From Zonotrichia leucophrys gambelii (Eukaryota > Chordata > Aves > Passeriformes > Passerellidae): 64,000 nucleotides of DNA. The translations under genes and the position numbers were made by a program. Shown in pieces: positions 47,691-58,872 of this stretch. The notes beneath the pieces are model-generated. The model worked only from the letters and a program-made list of their open reading frames with translations, had not been told where the DNA came from and did no database searches. The stretch's first letter is position 1. Each line of letters opens with the position of its first letter. The stretch spans positions 6,603,001-6,667,000 of the forward strand of contig NC_088186.1 of NCBI RefSeq assembly GCF_028769735.1. The letters run 5' to 3'.

Positions 47691-49510
47691 AACAGCCTTT
47701 AGCCAGAGATTGCTCTGCACAGGAGTTGTGCCACAAAGCAGGCATCTGCTGTGTCCTGGGGAGGAGGGCTGTGAGCGCTGTTGGAGGCTCTATGGAAGGC
47801 AGAGGTTCCCCTTTGCATGCAGCATCTCACTGACTCAGGTGCTTCCAATATAAGATTGAGACCTTTGGTTTCAGTCCCTTAATGATTAATTATACATATT
47901 TAAAGTGCCTGCTGCTTGAGGGGGGAGAAGAGGGAGAAGTTTCTGCCTACAATGTGCTTCATAAGCAGCTGAAACCCAAACAGCACAAGGAAAAGGGAAG
48001 TTGTGAGCACAATTTGCTAAGGGGTTCTACCAGCTATTTTGAAGAGGTGCCTCGTGAAGAACAAGTGGCTTAGGGTGTTGAGTGATTTGCTCTCAATCCT
48101 TTTGCAGTCCTTTTGAACAGGAGGAAGGTTTATGTCAACATTGCCAAGCGCTGGAGCTCCTCTAAGCACAGAGCAGGGCAGCATCAAGTAGCTCCAAGCC
48201 TCAACCAGCACTTAAATCTCTTTGAGGAGGGCTGGTGTGGTGTTTTGAGTGTGCTGGACTGATTCCTTTGGAGGACAGAGGAACGTCAGGAGGGGAATTT
48301 TGGGCAGATTATCACTGCCTTTGGTCTGCTTTTGTGTTTTTGTTTGGTTTCAAAGAGGTTTCTGGTAGGGGATTATGGAGCACTCCACTCCTCGGGAGCT
48401 TTGTTCTCTCTTCTGTCAGGCAGCCACAAATTTAAGCACACAGGAGCTGTTTCATCTGAAATCGTTGGCCCTCATGTAAACAAAGCCATTAAATAGAGGG
48501 AAAGACAAATGATGCTAGCAGGCATGTGCTTTATTCTGTCTCAGGAAGCTTTTGATGGCTGCCTGATCCCAGTGCACCTTGGAATGGTCTGGGCTATTTG
48601 AGAGTAAACAAGTCTTCCCTTTACCTTTCCTATCCTTTGGCACTCCCTCCTTCTTGCCCTAATGCCACCTTCCCATTTCTACTTTTTCTAATTTATTATT
48701 CTCCATTCTATGTATCCTGGAGGCAGAATACATTTTTTAACAGGCAGGATTTCTAAATCCTTTTATTTTCCCTCAGATTCTCTCTGGTCACTTCTAGGCT
48801 GTGCACACACACACACAAACACGTGCATTTGTATGTGTCTTTGTTAACATCTTCTCTTTCCCCTCCCAAGCACTTTCCATACATCCTTTGAGTTCACTAG
48901 TCCTATTTTCATTGAACTTTCCTTTCATCAATCCAGAATAACAAACAGATTGGATTTCCTATCTCTGGGATTGCTTTTCCATGAGCTGTATTTTCTCTCC
49001 CTTTTTTTTTTCCTTGGATTTTCTTTCCTTTTTTTAATTTATATTTTTATTTTTTACTTTACTTTCAAAGAAATCATCCTTTTCCTCTTGGTTCCTGGCT
49101 TCTCCTCCAGTGTTTTATTCAGGCTATGGATGATTGTCTCCATACACTCCTTTTATGCTATGAAATGAATTGCTAATGCAACCCCTGCTGGGAGATGCAT
49201 AGTCTGATCTTGTCCTAAATAGGGCCTTGTTTGCAGGGGATTATGTATAAATGTATGGACTGCACCATTATATATTCACTTAGTGCAAAAAGGTCCCTGC
49301 TTATTCCATAAATGAATTCCTGGGGAGAGGAGATGCATCCAGCCTGGAGGTGCCACTCCTGCTCCCCTGGCAGGGCAGCTCAGTGAAGCCCAGCATCAAC
49401 CACATGAATATTCACTGCCACAGGGTCTGGGAAGGTGAAGGGAGGCAGAACCCATGTCATCCCCAAAATTCCTGCCAGAGATCCCAGCCAGGCCCAGGCA
49501 TCCCCTGGAA
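47691..49510. other. Non-coding sequence with a pyrimidine-rich stretch
   Basis: From about 48,600 to 49,130 the plus strand is strongly C/T-rich with many CTTT and TCC words. The 72-codon frame at 48,950-49,168 is rich in Phe and Leu because of this bias and is not called a gene. Confidence 0.5.
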
Positions 49511-49825
49511 TGTTGTAGGGGGATACAGTATGGTTAAATGAAGATGGCATAGAATGTGATCTTATCCCCCAAAGATTTGGGGCTGGACCAATTATTAAAG
49601 ATTAGGAGCGGCCTGATCTTAACAGGCCACAGCTGTAGCCAACAAGAACAACTAGTATAAAAGAGTGGATTGGTGGGATCTGGAGTTAGATGATTAATGC
49701 AAGGACCAAGAACAGTCAGTGCTCAGAGGAGCTGCCTGTGAAAAAAAATCAAGTTGGGATGAAATCCTGTTGATATGGAATCCTTGCACTATAATGATAG
49801 TAGGACTCTTGATATCTAAGACAAC
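49511..49825 (+). mobile_element. Solo ERV LTR
   Basis: Starts TGTTGTAGGG. It contains 'gcggcctgatcttaacagg', 'ccacagctgtagccaacaa', a TATA box 'gtataaaagag' near 49,656 and 'ggagctgcctgtgaaaaa'. I recognise this as an avian LTR. The right end near 'tctaagaca' (49,817-49,825) is tentative. Left flank CTGGAA has no clear partner. Confidence 0.75.
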
Positions 49826-51430
49826 GGAATGTGGGAAGGTCTTGCACTGCCAGGACCCCATCCAGGGCTGGTGAGGGGGCAGGGGCAGATGTAGGGCTCT
49901 GAAACCTCCAGATCAGCCCCCTGCCAAAGAGAGATGCTGTGCTGCTCCCTGAAAAATGCACCAGCAGGGGTAGAGCAGGACGCAACCCCAAAAATTCTGT
50001 TAAATACAATGCCGACCTTTACCCTGAGCTGCTAATGGTCTTATAGAAGCTCTGAGATTATAAGCAGTGAATAGGATGCAGGAGCCCTTCTTTCACCCCC
50101 ACAGCCATCCTGCCTGTCCCAGAACTGCCCCACAGGTCATAAACATCCTAACCCAGAGCCAGGATGGCAGATAAGGCACTGCAGGATCTGTGGGTGCTCC
50201 TTGGAGGAGCACTGTGCAGTTTCCAGCCAGATCAGATCCTTTTGTAGCGTTGGCTTGGATTGTATTTACTGGCACAAAGGGAAAAACAGATAAAACTAGG
50301 TTTTCCCTTGTTTCATTCTATTTTTTGCTTCTGGACTGGGCTCTGGGCTTCTCTTAGGAAAACCAAAGCTATTAAATCAAGTCATCATAAGGCAGCATCC
50401 AGCCCAGCCTCTGAGTGGGGTTTGTGCTGCTATCAGCTCTTATCCATCAGCCTGGCTCAGTTTCACCTGAGTTCACTCTGCTCTAAACTAAACCCCAAAC
50501 AATCTCTGCCCTCCTCCTCCTCAACACACCCTGAGCACAGGATAACTCAAAGCTTCTGTGGTGTGCTTCTGGTGTTTGCAGTGAAAGCCCCTTGCTAATG
50601 GGCAGGGTTCATGTTATTTCCATTTGTGTTACTCAGACTCCTGGGGCATACAAATTTAGAAAAAAAAAAGGAAAAAAACCTGCATATTTTAAAGTGTAAA
50701 CAGAACCTGGTGTTTTCTTAAATAAATGTGACAATTGCAATAATGTTTTGCAGATTACAGGAAAAGGAACTTAAGGGAAACATTTCCAGAGCTTCAGCAC
50801 TGTGTATTTTGCTGATGCTTAAATAAACTCCTCTTTGTTACTGCTGTTCTTTCTGCCTTGCTGTTAGTTTGATGCTACTTGAAAACCTTAAATGCCTAGA
50901 AAATCCTTCTGCTAGACAGGGATGTTACTTTCTATCTCCTGGTCTGCCCAAAAACCTCTCAATTCCCTCAGTAGCTTTGCACTCGGGCAGACAGATCCTG
51001 CTTTTGCAATTCTCAGCTTTTGCCTGTGAGTCAGCAGCTCCCTGGGCTCATATTAAGAACCCAAATCAGCAATGGCATGATTGAGCCCTTCTGCCTGGCT
51101 CTGTCCACGCTGCTGCCATCATCCAGCAGAGCCCATTTGACTCAGCCAGGCTGGTGACAGCCTCTCCAGCCCTGGCATAGAAATAAAATCCCTCTGATCA
51201 GCCCAGGTGCCCTGGTTCTTTTGCTGCAGGAGCAAAAAATCTTCCCCATCTGGGAGGCACCTGAGCACTGTTTAGCTGGAGTTTAATGTGAAGCCAGATG
51301 AAGGCTGCCTCACCCACTGAAAGCCACACAAAATGCAGAAGGACAAGCAGAGTGAAGTTATAAATGCAGGTTTTCTGCAGAGAAAGCAATTTCCTTCCCC
51401 ACTCAGCCCCTGGAGCTCATCCTGATGCCT
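49826..51430. other. Non-coding sequence, nothing recognised
   Basis: No supported gene. A run of A mixed with G lies near 50,660. Confidence 0.5.
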
Positions 51431-51950
51431 TGTGAAGGCTGACCTAGAACAGGCTGGACAGGGTTAAAGAATAAAGCAGGGATTTATTAAAAGGCCTCCA
51501 TGGATCCACCTTGGGCAGCACAAGAGCCCAGCCAGGGCTGCACCCAAGATGAACCAAAATGGTCCCAAAATGCCGACCAGGCATAGGGTCTGTCATTGTG
51601 ATCAGTTCTGCTCCATTTGCACCTTGCAGTTCATTGTCCCATTCCAGCTTTAGCCCAGGCAGGCCCACCCTGCTTGTTTTTCTCTCTCCAGCCCACGGTG
51701 TTTGTGCTCTTGGGCTGAGATTTGGATCATTTGTCCTTGGTGCCCAGCTAGAGAAGGAATACATATATTCACCCACGGAGAAAGCATTGAACGTTCAGGA
51801 GTGCCACAGCTGTCCTTTGCTGTGCAGCACAGCTGCTTGCAATGAGCTGGGTGGAATTCAGGACCAAAGACAGCCCAGCCATGGTGCTGAGGGTGAGAAA
51901 AAGCCCAATTTCTCAGACAGCACCAGGAATGCATCCCTGTTAGGATAATT
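51431..51950 (-). mobile_element. Solo ERV LTR
   Basis: Left end TGTGAAGGC. The poly(A)-signal complement lies in 'cagggatttattaaaaggc' near 51,480. Diagnostic blocks are 'ccatggatccaccttgggc', 'cacccaagatgaaccaaaa' and 'tttagcccaggcaggccca'. I recognise this as a recurrent passerine LTR. The right limit is uncertain. Frames of 110-159 codons in it on both strands are not called genes. Confidence 0.75.
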
Positions 51951-53199
51951 TGGGGGGCTGTGGTGCCTCCTGGCTGACCCTGTGACCCCATGTCCACACG
52001 TGGAGCTCTCCTGAGGAGGGCACTGCTGTTCTTTCCCACTGAGCAGCTCACACAGCGTGCGCAGAGAGCAGCTCTGGCTCTCTGGTGCTCACTCACCTCC
52101 TGATGCACAAATTGTGTGCACAACCCCACTAACTTTAAAGGAGGAAGAAGGTGAGAAACATGGCATAAAGGCAGCTTTTTTTTTGCCTCACAGCCCTCCA
52201 GTTTTGTTTCCCCGTGATTGTGTCAGAGTCCCTTTCAACCTTCACACCGCATTAGCATGGATTACATGCCTCTGTTAGCTACATACCTCAATTCCAAGTT
52301 TGGGACCTGCTCCCACTGCCTTGCAGCTTGCTGCATCCGACTCATCATTTCCAAATTAGCTGAACTTGATTGAGGCAGATCAGGCTGCAGCCCTCGTGCA
52401 CCAGGAGAAATGAGTCACTGCCCTGCTTCCTCTGCCAGCCCCTGCATCTCAATGGAGAAGAGGCCACGTCTCTCTTGACACTTCCATCAGGGCTTAATAG
52501 GACAAAAAAAAAGTTCAGAAAACTGAAAGGCTGCGAGTTCCTGATGCATTTATTGTGTTGAGCCTCCCCTGCCTGGTCCTGTGTCTAGACAAAGCTTTAA
52601 TAGAAGCAGCAGCGACTGGCAAGGGGGAGTTTGTGTTGATTTTCTGTTGCCAGGGGAAAATCAAGCTAATGGAATTAGTGTGAGTTCATGTGGGCAACCA
52701 GAAAGAGCCTGGACCTACGAGAGTGTGTGTGTGTGTGTGTGGGTTTGCTGCATGCTGAATGCAAAGGGGTGGAAAAAGTTGAACATGCACAAGGCTCAAG
52801 CTGAAAAGACAAATTGGGCTGAGCTGCATATTCACATTGCCCCTGGATGCCAGGAAATGTTGTTTGAAGCTCTGCAAAAATAAGACTTTTCCCCCCCTCT
52901 CTTCTCCCAAGGACTTGCAGTCCACTGTGGAGTTCTTCCTCTTTTATGCAGAGCTCCCCTTTTTTCATTTCTCTTCTGATTTCTTGTTTTATGTTTCGTG
53001 CTGCTGAATTACTGCAGTCATTCCCTTTTTCTACCTCCAAGCAATTGTCAAGAAAAAAAGAAAATGCCCCCAAAACATTCTGCAAAGTAACTTTACTCAG
53101 CATCACAGCCTCCTACCCTGGTGGAAACTCAGGCTTGTTTGCTTTATTTAAAGCTACTCCCTTGCACACATGATATAGCTCACAGATGCCTGGAGTCTA
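51951..53199. other. Non-coding sequence with (GT)n
   Basis: A (GT)n tract at 52723-52740 is the only repeat seen. Frames up to 143 codons show no domain. Confidence 0.5.
52723..52740. repeat. (GT)n microsatellite
   Basis: Nine GT units. Confidence 0.95.
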
Positions 53200-56109
53200 T
53201 TTACCTCCTGGCTTGTTTATCCTGAAATGGCCAATGGAAACTGCTCACATTTTTGTCTTGATAAGAATCCAATCATGGAAATTGATTGAACTACTTTCGT
53301 TGAGCTTTTCTCTCACATTTACACTTTTCAACTGGTTTGAATTGTTTAATCTACAGTTAATTTAGAGACACACAGCCGTGGCACTGATGTATCAGGAGAT
53401 CAAGATAAATGGCTAGAGTGTTTTTATGAGCAAAAATCTCTCTAGATCCCAGTACATAAATCATTTGTTGTGAAATCGCTCATTGTCTTTAGGCAATGTC
53501 ATAGTGAAAAATTCAATCTATTCATGAACAGAAAGTCAAGGGATTAGGAATGGTTTGAAGGGAAAAACGCCATGCTAAAAAAAAAAAAAAAAAGGAAAGT
53601 AAGATTTATCACTTAATGCTCCCCTAGCACAACTTTCCTGCCCTTGTTTTGCAGTGTGGACTCCTGAATTGAATTTCACACTCTTTGTCTTTGTTCCAGT
53701 CAATAGGAAGCCATGAAGATGCCCCCAAGGGAAGAGGCATGTCTTTGTATTAATCAGGAGCATTTTCTCTCTACTTATCCCCTGATGCAACAAAAGAATG
53801 CAGGAAAGTGGCCTACAGATGATTTCTTACTGAGGGCCAGCCCATGATCCCTGTGCTTGCAAAAAGAAATTATTTGTACAGGCTGGGCTCTTCCTCAGCC
53901 AGGGGCTGGGTAAAATGCAGGGCCCACAAGAGAAATCTTGATAAAATAGAGCATCCCCAGTTCTTTACCCTCTCCTTCCATACAGAAGATGTCTCCTTTC
54001 ACCTGAATTACAACCTCCTATGCTTCCATCATGATCCTTTGGAGAAGAGGGACCATGGTCAGTAATGGAGGGGTTATTTGCTGGTGGACAACCGGAAAAT
54101 TGAAGTTTTCAATAGGTCCAAGCAGCATCACAGAAGTAGGAGTGTGAATGAAGCAGAACAGGCAAAATAAAATATTTCCCGAAGAAATTTAGGGATGGAG
54201 ATGGAGACACCCAGCACTTCCAGAACTGAGAGACTCAGAGAAATTTCGTATCTGGGAATTCCTAAATCTGAATCACAATTGCAGAAGATGTGAATCTGGA
54301 GATACCCAAGTTCAAAGGTCTTTGGTCTTTGGGCATAAGGACCTAAGGCCAGCAATCATCTCAATTCCAGCAAATGCTTCATTGAGACAGAGGGTTGATG
54401 TTTCACCTCTTGCAGCATCCCCAACAAACTGTTTTCCAACTTCTGACAAAGGCTCACAGTTGCCAAGAGCTAAAAGGTGAGGGGGGTGTCCCTGTGGGGT
54501 TAAGGCCATCTTTATGAAGATTTTTGTATATATTTAGGTGGCCTAAATTCCACGTAACCCTTCATGACTTTCTTATTGGCTGGTTTAAGGCCTTCACATA
54601 TCCCTAGTCAATAAGGAGACATTATGCTTAGGGACTTAGAGATTCATGTAGAATTTAGGCCATCTGAGCTTGTCCCTTCAAGGCTTTGTTCTTATTTTAG
54701 AGACTCTATTTTCTTTTTCTGTTTTTCTCTCAGATGGATTCATGGAAGCATTGCCTATTTCCCTTTTCCTCAGTCCCTTCCCACTCCTAGGCCCACAGCT
54801 GTGGATCCCAGTCTGAAATGATCCAGACATGGCCTAAGAATGTTTGCTGTTTATCATCCCAAATCCATGCTCTCATGGAAAAGAATGTTTATTTAGTCCA
54901 GGTAATTCAGCCCTTGGGGTCCTTCAAACATGAAAGTTTTAACACTTCTCACCTGGACCAGCTGAGTTAGCCAGGAGAGATGAAGCTTTGATGGGAATAC
55001 TTGATACAGATTTCTAGCCAAGCAAAGAAGTGATGCTCCTGTACACAGGATGGAAATCCCAGCCCAAAGGAGCATCCATGAACTGTGAATCATTTAACTG
55101 CCCTGATGAAGAAACCTGTCTAGTAGTTACTTTTTCTTTGCTGCTGAAAAGGCATTCAAAGAGCCCTGTAAGAAGGCCCTGCCTGGCCACTGTGGCCACT
55201 GCCAAATGCAACAGGGAGCCTGAAGCCAGCTAATTTCCATCTAACCTCAGGCAACAGTCAATGTGACTGCTCTGTACTCCAGCTGCTTCCCAACTTTAAT
55301 CCATTTAATTTGGCAGAGTGATGCTAATGAGATTTCATTGACGGGGGGCCTGCACCAGGGCTGCAGCTTGTGAGAACTGAGCCTGAGCTCCTTGGGAAAT
55401 GCAGGTCTAAGGGTTTCAAAATATGCCACAAGTAGCCAGCTTCAAGAGGAGAATTTTATAGATGTGTTTATTATGCAGGTACATGGTTATTAAACTGGGG
55501 TTTTATGGCTACTTCAGCAGATACAAAGTGCAACAAGATTCCATCTCTAATAAGTAATAAATATAAGTCTCTTGGCACTGCTTTTTCCTGTCACCTACAA
55601 ACCAGGTTTATCCCAGTTTTGAAGTCCCAGAGAAATGAACAGTTGACAAAAAACAATAAATGATTTAAATATTAACCTTCCTATCTGGACCTATTCTCTG
55701 AAGCCAGCCCAGAACTGAGGGATCAGTGTCTGCTGGGATTGGGTTCTATCAGCTGGTCCCTGACAATGTGCAAATCCCACCTGAGAGCTAGGAACACACC
55801 TGTCCTGGAGTGATTTGGAAAATCTCACCACAATGCGTCACACTAACCAAAAATCAAATTATAGGCACTGAGGTGGAAGAAATATAGAGAAATAAATATT
55901 TTTTCTTTCCACTTCATGGAGGCAGCTTCAGGTGCACAATGGGTTTATGTGGGGGATGTTTGTTCATTGGATCCTTAAAAACCTTTTTTATCTCCTCATG
56001 TATTTTTTTGATTACTTCACTGTCTTCAAAACTGTAACATTTTTCCCACATCTGAAATTAATTTGTTTTTTTATTATTCTTCCCCGGTGTGTAAAACTGA
56101 ACAACATCT
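53200..56109. other. Unique-looking non-coding sequence
   Basis: Contains an 18-base A run (53577-53594). The part at about 53,240-53,560 is AT-rich and free of repeats, a weak candidate for conserved sequence. No gene recognised. Confidence 0.45.
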
Positions 56110-56520
56110 TCTTTCTAATGACCTCCTATAAATTGAAATACTGTTATCAGGTTTCCAATTTAGTCTTCTCATTCTTGGACTCCACAAACCTGTTTCTTTC
56201 ACTTTTTCTTAAATCACATTTTCAAAACATCTAATCATTCTTGTTGTTCTCTTCTGGACTCATTCCAGCTTGTCTACATCCTTCTTGTGGGCTGGTGCCC
56301 AGAAGTGTGCAGAATTTTCCAACTGAGCCCTGACCAGCAGCAAATAGAGCAGAATAATTACCTCCTGTGCCTTTCACATGACACTCTTGGTAATACTCTT
56401 CCAAAAGGAGATATGACTCCCTTTCTCTCTTTGATTTTTGTTTTTTTTGCCCCACAATGCTATCAGTATGTTGGCTTGCACTGGGTTTGTGGTGCACACA
56501 AAGCCTGGGGTGGTTTCCAG
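56110..56520 (-). mobile_element. CR1 LINE, diverged internal 3' fragment
   Basis: The reverse complement follows an upstream part of the CR1 3' region. Blocks are 'ctgttatcaggtttccaat', 'cttctggactcattccagc', 'ttgtctacatccttcttg', 'tggtgcccagaagtgtgca' and 'ccctgaccagcagcaaata'. Divergence is high, so this is an old copy. The extreme 3' tail is missing. Confidence 0.75.
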
Positions 56521-56565
56521 CAGGGCTGGTGATTCCCTGAGGTGTTGGAGAAGAGGAGGAGCCCT

Positions 56566-57055
56566 GTTGAATGCAGGGTGAACCCAACATCTGGGAATGG
56601 TTGGCATCTGACTCCATGATTCAGAATGCTGAAAACTGCTTTATTAAAACTATACTATATTACATTAATACTATACTATACTATACTATACTATACTATA
56701 CTATACTATACTATACTATACTATACTATACTATACTACACTACACTACACTACACTATATAAAAGACAGTAAAGAATGCTAAAGAAAACCCTGTGACTG
56801 TCTGAGATAGCCAGGACACAGCTTTGACCCAACTGGCCAAGGAATCAAAACAATCCTCAGCAGAATCCAATCGGCAAATCACTTCAGGTAAGCAATCCTC
56901 CTAACACATTCCACGTGTGCAAAAACAACAGGAGCAGCAAGTAGAGATAAGAATTGTTTTCTCTTTCTCTCTATGTGCTTCTCACTGCCTTCCCCAGGAA
57001 AAATCCTGTGGGAGAGAATTGTGTCTCTCTCTGTTGAGAAAATGTGAATACCACA
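56566..57055 (-). mobile_element. Solo ERV LTR, type B, with pentanucleotide array
   Basis: On the minus strand it starts TGTGGTATTC at 57055. It shares 'aagaattgttttctctttc', 'cttccccaggaaaaatcct' and 'catctgactccatgattca' with the other type B LTRs. Left end about 56,566 (TGTTGAATG). Flanks GAGCCC and GAGATC match at 4 of 6 positions, which would fit a decayed duplication. The array at 56670-56759 sits at the type B expansion site. Confidence 0.82.
56670..56759. repeat. (ACTAT)n / (ACTAC)n pentanucleotide array
   Basis: Thirteen ACTAT units, four ACTAC units and one ACTAT. The ACTAC block forms a clean variant sub-array. Confidence 0.97.
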
Positions 57056-58319
57056 GAGATCTCGGGCAGGAATCCCAGGCTCCCAGCAAAAGGAAAGGTG
57101 GCTGAGCAGCCAGGGTGCACTCACACAGACCATGAGGTGTGAACTGCTGCTTTTCCTTCTCTCCATTCACCATGTGCCTCCTGAAACTGCTGTCCCTTCC
57201 TATTAGCTCACACAGCACTGATAGCTCAATTCTCCTTGGAGGATCTCCTGGTCCTGCTCTCTGCTCACCAACCTTTGCTGCGCTCCCTCTAAGGAAGGTG
57301 GTAGAGAAAAGGTACATGAATTTCTCTACTAATAGAGTATTTCCTTGCCAGGTTATCTTTGATCCTGAGAGTGACATGCAGTATCTTTCCCAAGGCCACA
57401 TTCTGAAACATTTTTAACAAGGAAGGAGCAAGTTCTGTATATAGTGACACTAGACCTTGTATGACAAAAACATCAATATCGGTGCATAATTAATGCAGGA
57501 TCTTCAGTAACGTGGGCTGAATAGGGACAGAGTGCTTTCAAAAATCAATTTGCTACCTGAATTACAAACACTGCCGATTAAACCTGACAAGGCAGAACTC
57601 GAACAGGAGGGGGAAAAAAAACGAAATTAAAGAATCCACAAGCCAGTGTGCTGGAATGGCCACATCCCCAGTCCCCTCTTCTTTTTCTGCAATCTGTTAC
57701 AGAAACAATTTCATTCACACAAGCAAGGTCCAAGCACTGAGGTGGGCAGGACATGGGACTTCTCTTAACCCTTTCTTTCTTCAGTTTGGCAGAATCCCCA
57801 TGAGCAGCAGGCAGACCCTCTGTGCACCCCTGGCTGCTCATGTGCAGGATCCCATCTATGCCCAATGTGCTGAAGAGTCCCGAGGGTATTCAGCACTTTT
57901 TATGCCTCCAGCATCTATTATAATGAATAATAAATTATAAATCAGAAATTTATGCCATCCAGCATCCATTGGTGGATGACAACAAGCTTTAGCCAAACAC
58001 ATTTTTATGTGGAGCATAATATCAATCATGCTTTTCTTTCCATTCAGCACCCAAGGGAAGACCCAGCTCATGGCTAGGGGGCCACTGTCCTATTGAAATT
58101 TGATCCATCATTATCTTTTTCCATCAAATGCTGCTTTGAAATTAATGATCCTGATTCTAGGGGTTTGACTGAATCTGAGAAACTATTTCCAGTGCTTGGG
58201 ATTCAGCATTCTCTCTGCTGTGGCCTTGATTTTACTCCCAGTCATAAAATTTTGGGGAGATTTCCTCACTCTCCACAACCCCCTGACAAGAGGAAGCAGA
58301 GAGGTGGGGATTAGTCTGT
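57056..58319. other. Non-coding sequence, nothing recognised
   Basis: No gene or known repeat recognised. Frames of about 95 codons show no domain. Confidence 0.5.
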
Positions 58320-58568
58320 TCAAGAGGAAACAAGAGGAAACAGCCTCAAAGTGTGCCAGAAGAGGTTCAGGTTGAACATCTGGAAGAATTTCTTCATGGA
58401 AAGGGCTGTCAAGCATTGGGAGGGCTGCCCATGGAGGTTTTGGAGCCACCACGCCTGGAGGTGTTCAGGAAATGACTCAATGTGGCCCTTGGTGTTCTAC
58501 TTTAGTTCACAGACCGGTGTTCAGTCAAGACTGGGCAGGATGACCTTGGAGCTCTTTTCCAGCCTTAG
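58320..58568 (+). mobile_element. CR1 LINE, 3' end
   Basis: Blocks in order: 'ggttcaggttgaacatctg', 'gaagaatttcttcatggaa', 'cattgggagggctgccca', 'ggtgttcaggaaatgactc' and 'gatgaccttggagctcttt', running into the octamer tail. Diverged but continuous over about 250 bp. Non-coding. Confidence 0.9.
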
Positions 58569-58720
58569 TGATTCAGTGGTCCTGTGATCCCATGACTCTG
58601 TGACTCTATGGCTCTATGGTTCAATGATTCCATGACTCTGTGATTCTATGGCTCAATGATCCCATGAGCCTGTGATTCTGCTGCTCTCTGACTCAATAAT
58701 TTTATGATTCCATGATTCTG
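58569..58720 (+). repeat. Expanded CR1 octamer tail, 19 units of 8 bp
   Basis: Nineteen in-phase 8-bp units of the type TGATTCTA, TGACTCTG or TGGCTCTA follow the CR1 3' end without a break. CR1 copies normally end in only a few such octamers. Units differ from one another, so the array is not a recent uniform expansion. Confidence 0.93.
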
Positions 58721-58795
58721 TGTCCTCTCCCTTTTCTCTCCCACCTTTGCATTAAGCAGATTTGAGGGACGTGGTTTCTGTTCAAGCACTTCCTT

Positions 58796-58872
58796 AAAAA
58801 TCACTGAAAATTGACTGAAAACTCACTGAAAAAAATCATGGAAATATCACTGAAAAATCACTGAAAAATCCA
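58796..58872. repeat. Degenerate 11-bp tandem repeat
   Basis: About seven units of TCACTGAAAAA or variants, beginning 75 bp after the octamer array. Confidence 0.85.

Noticed and set aside
48950..49168. 72-codon Phe/Leu-rich frame resembling a membrane peptide
   Set aside because: Explained by the local pyrimidine-rich bias. No supporting context.
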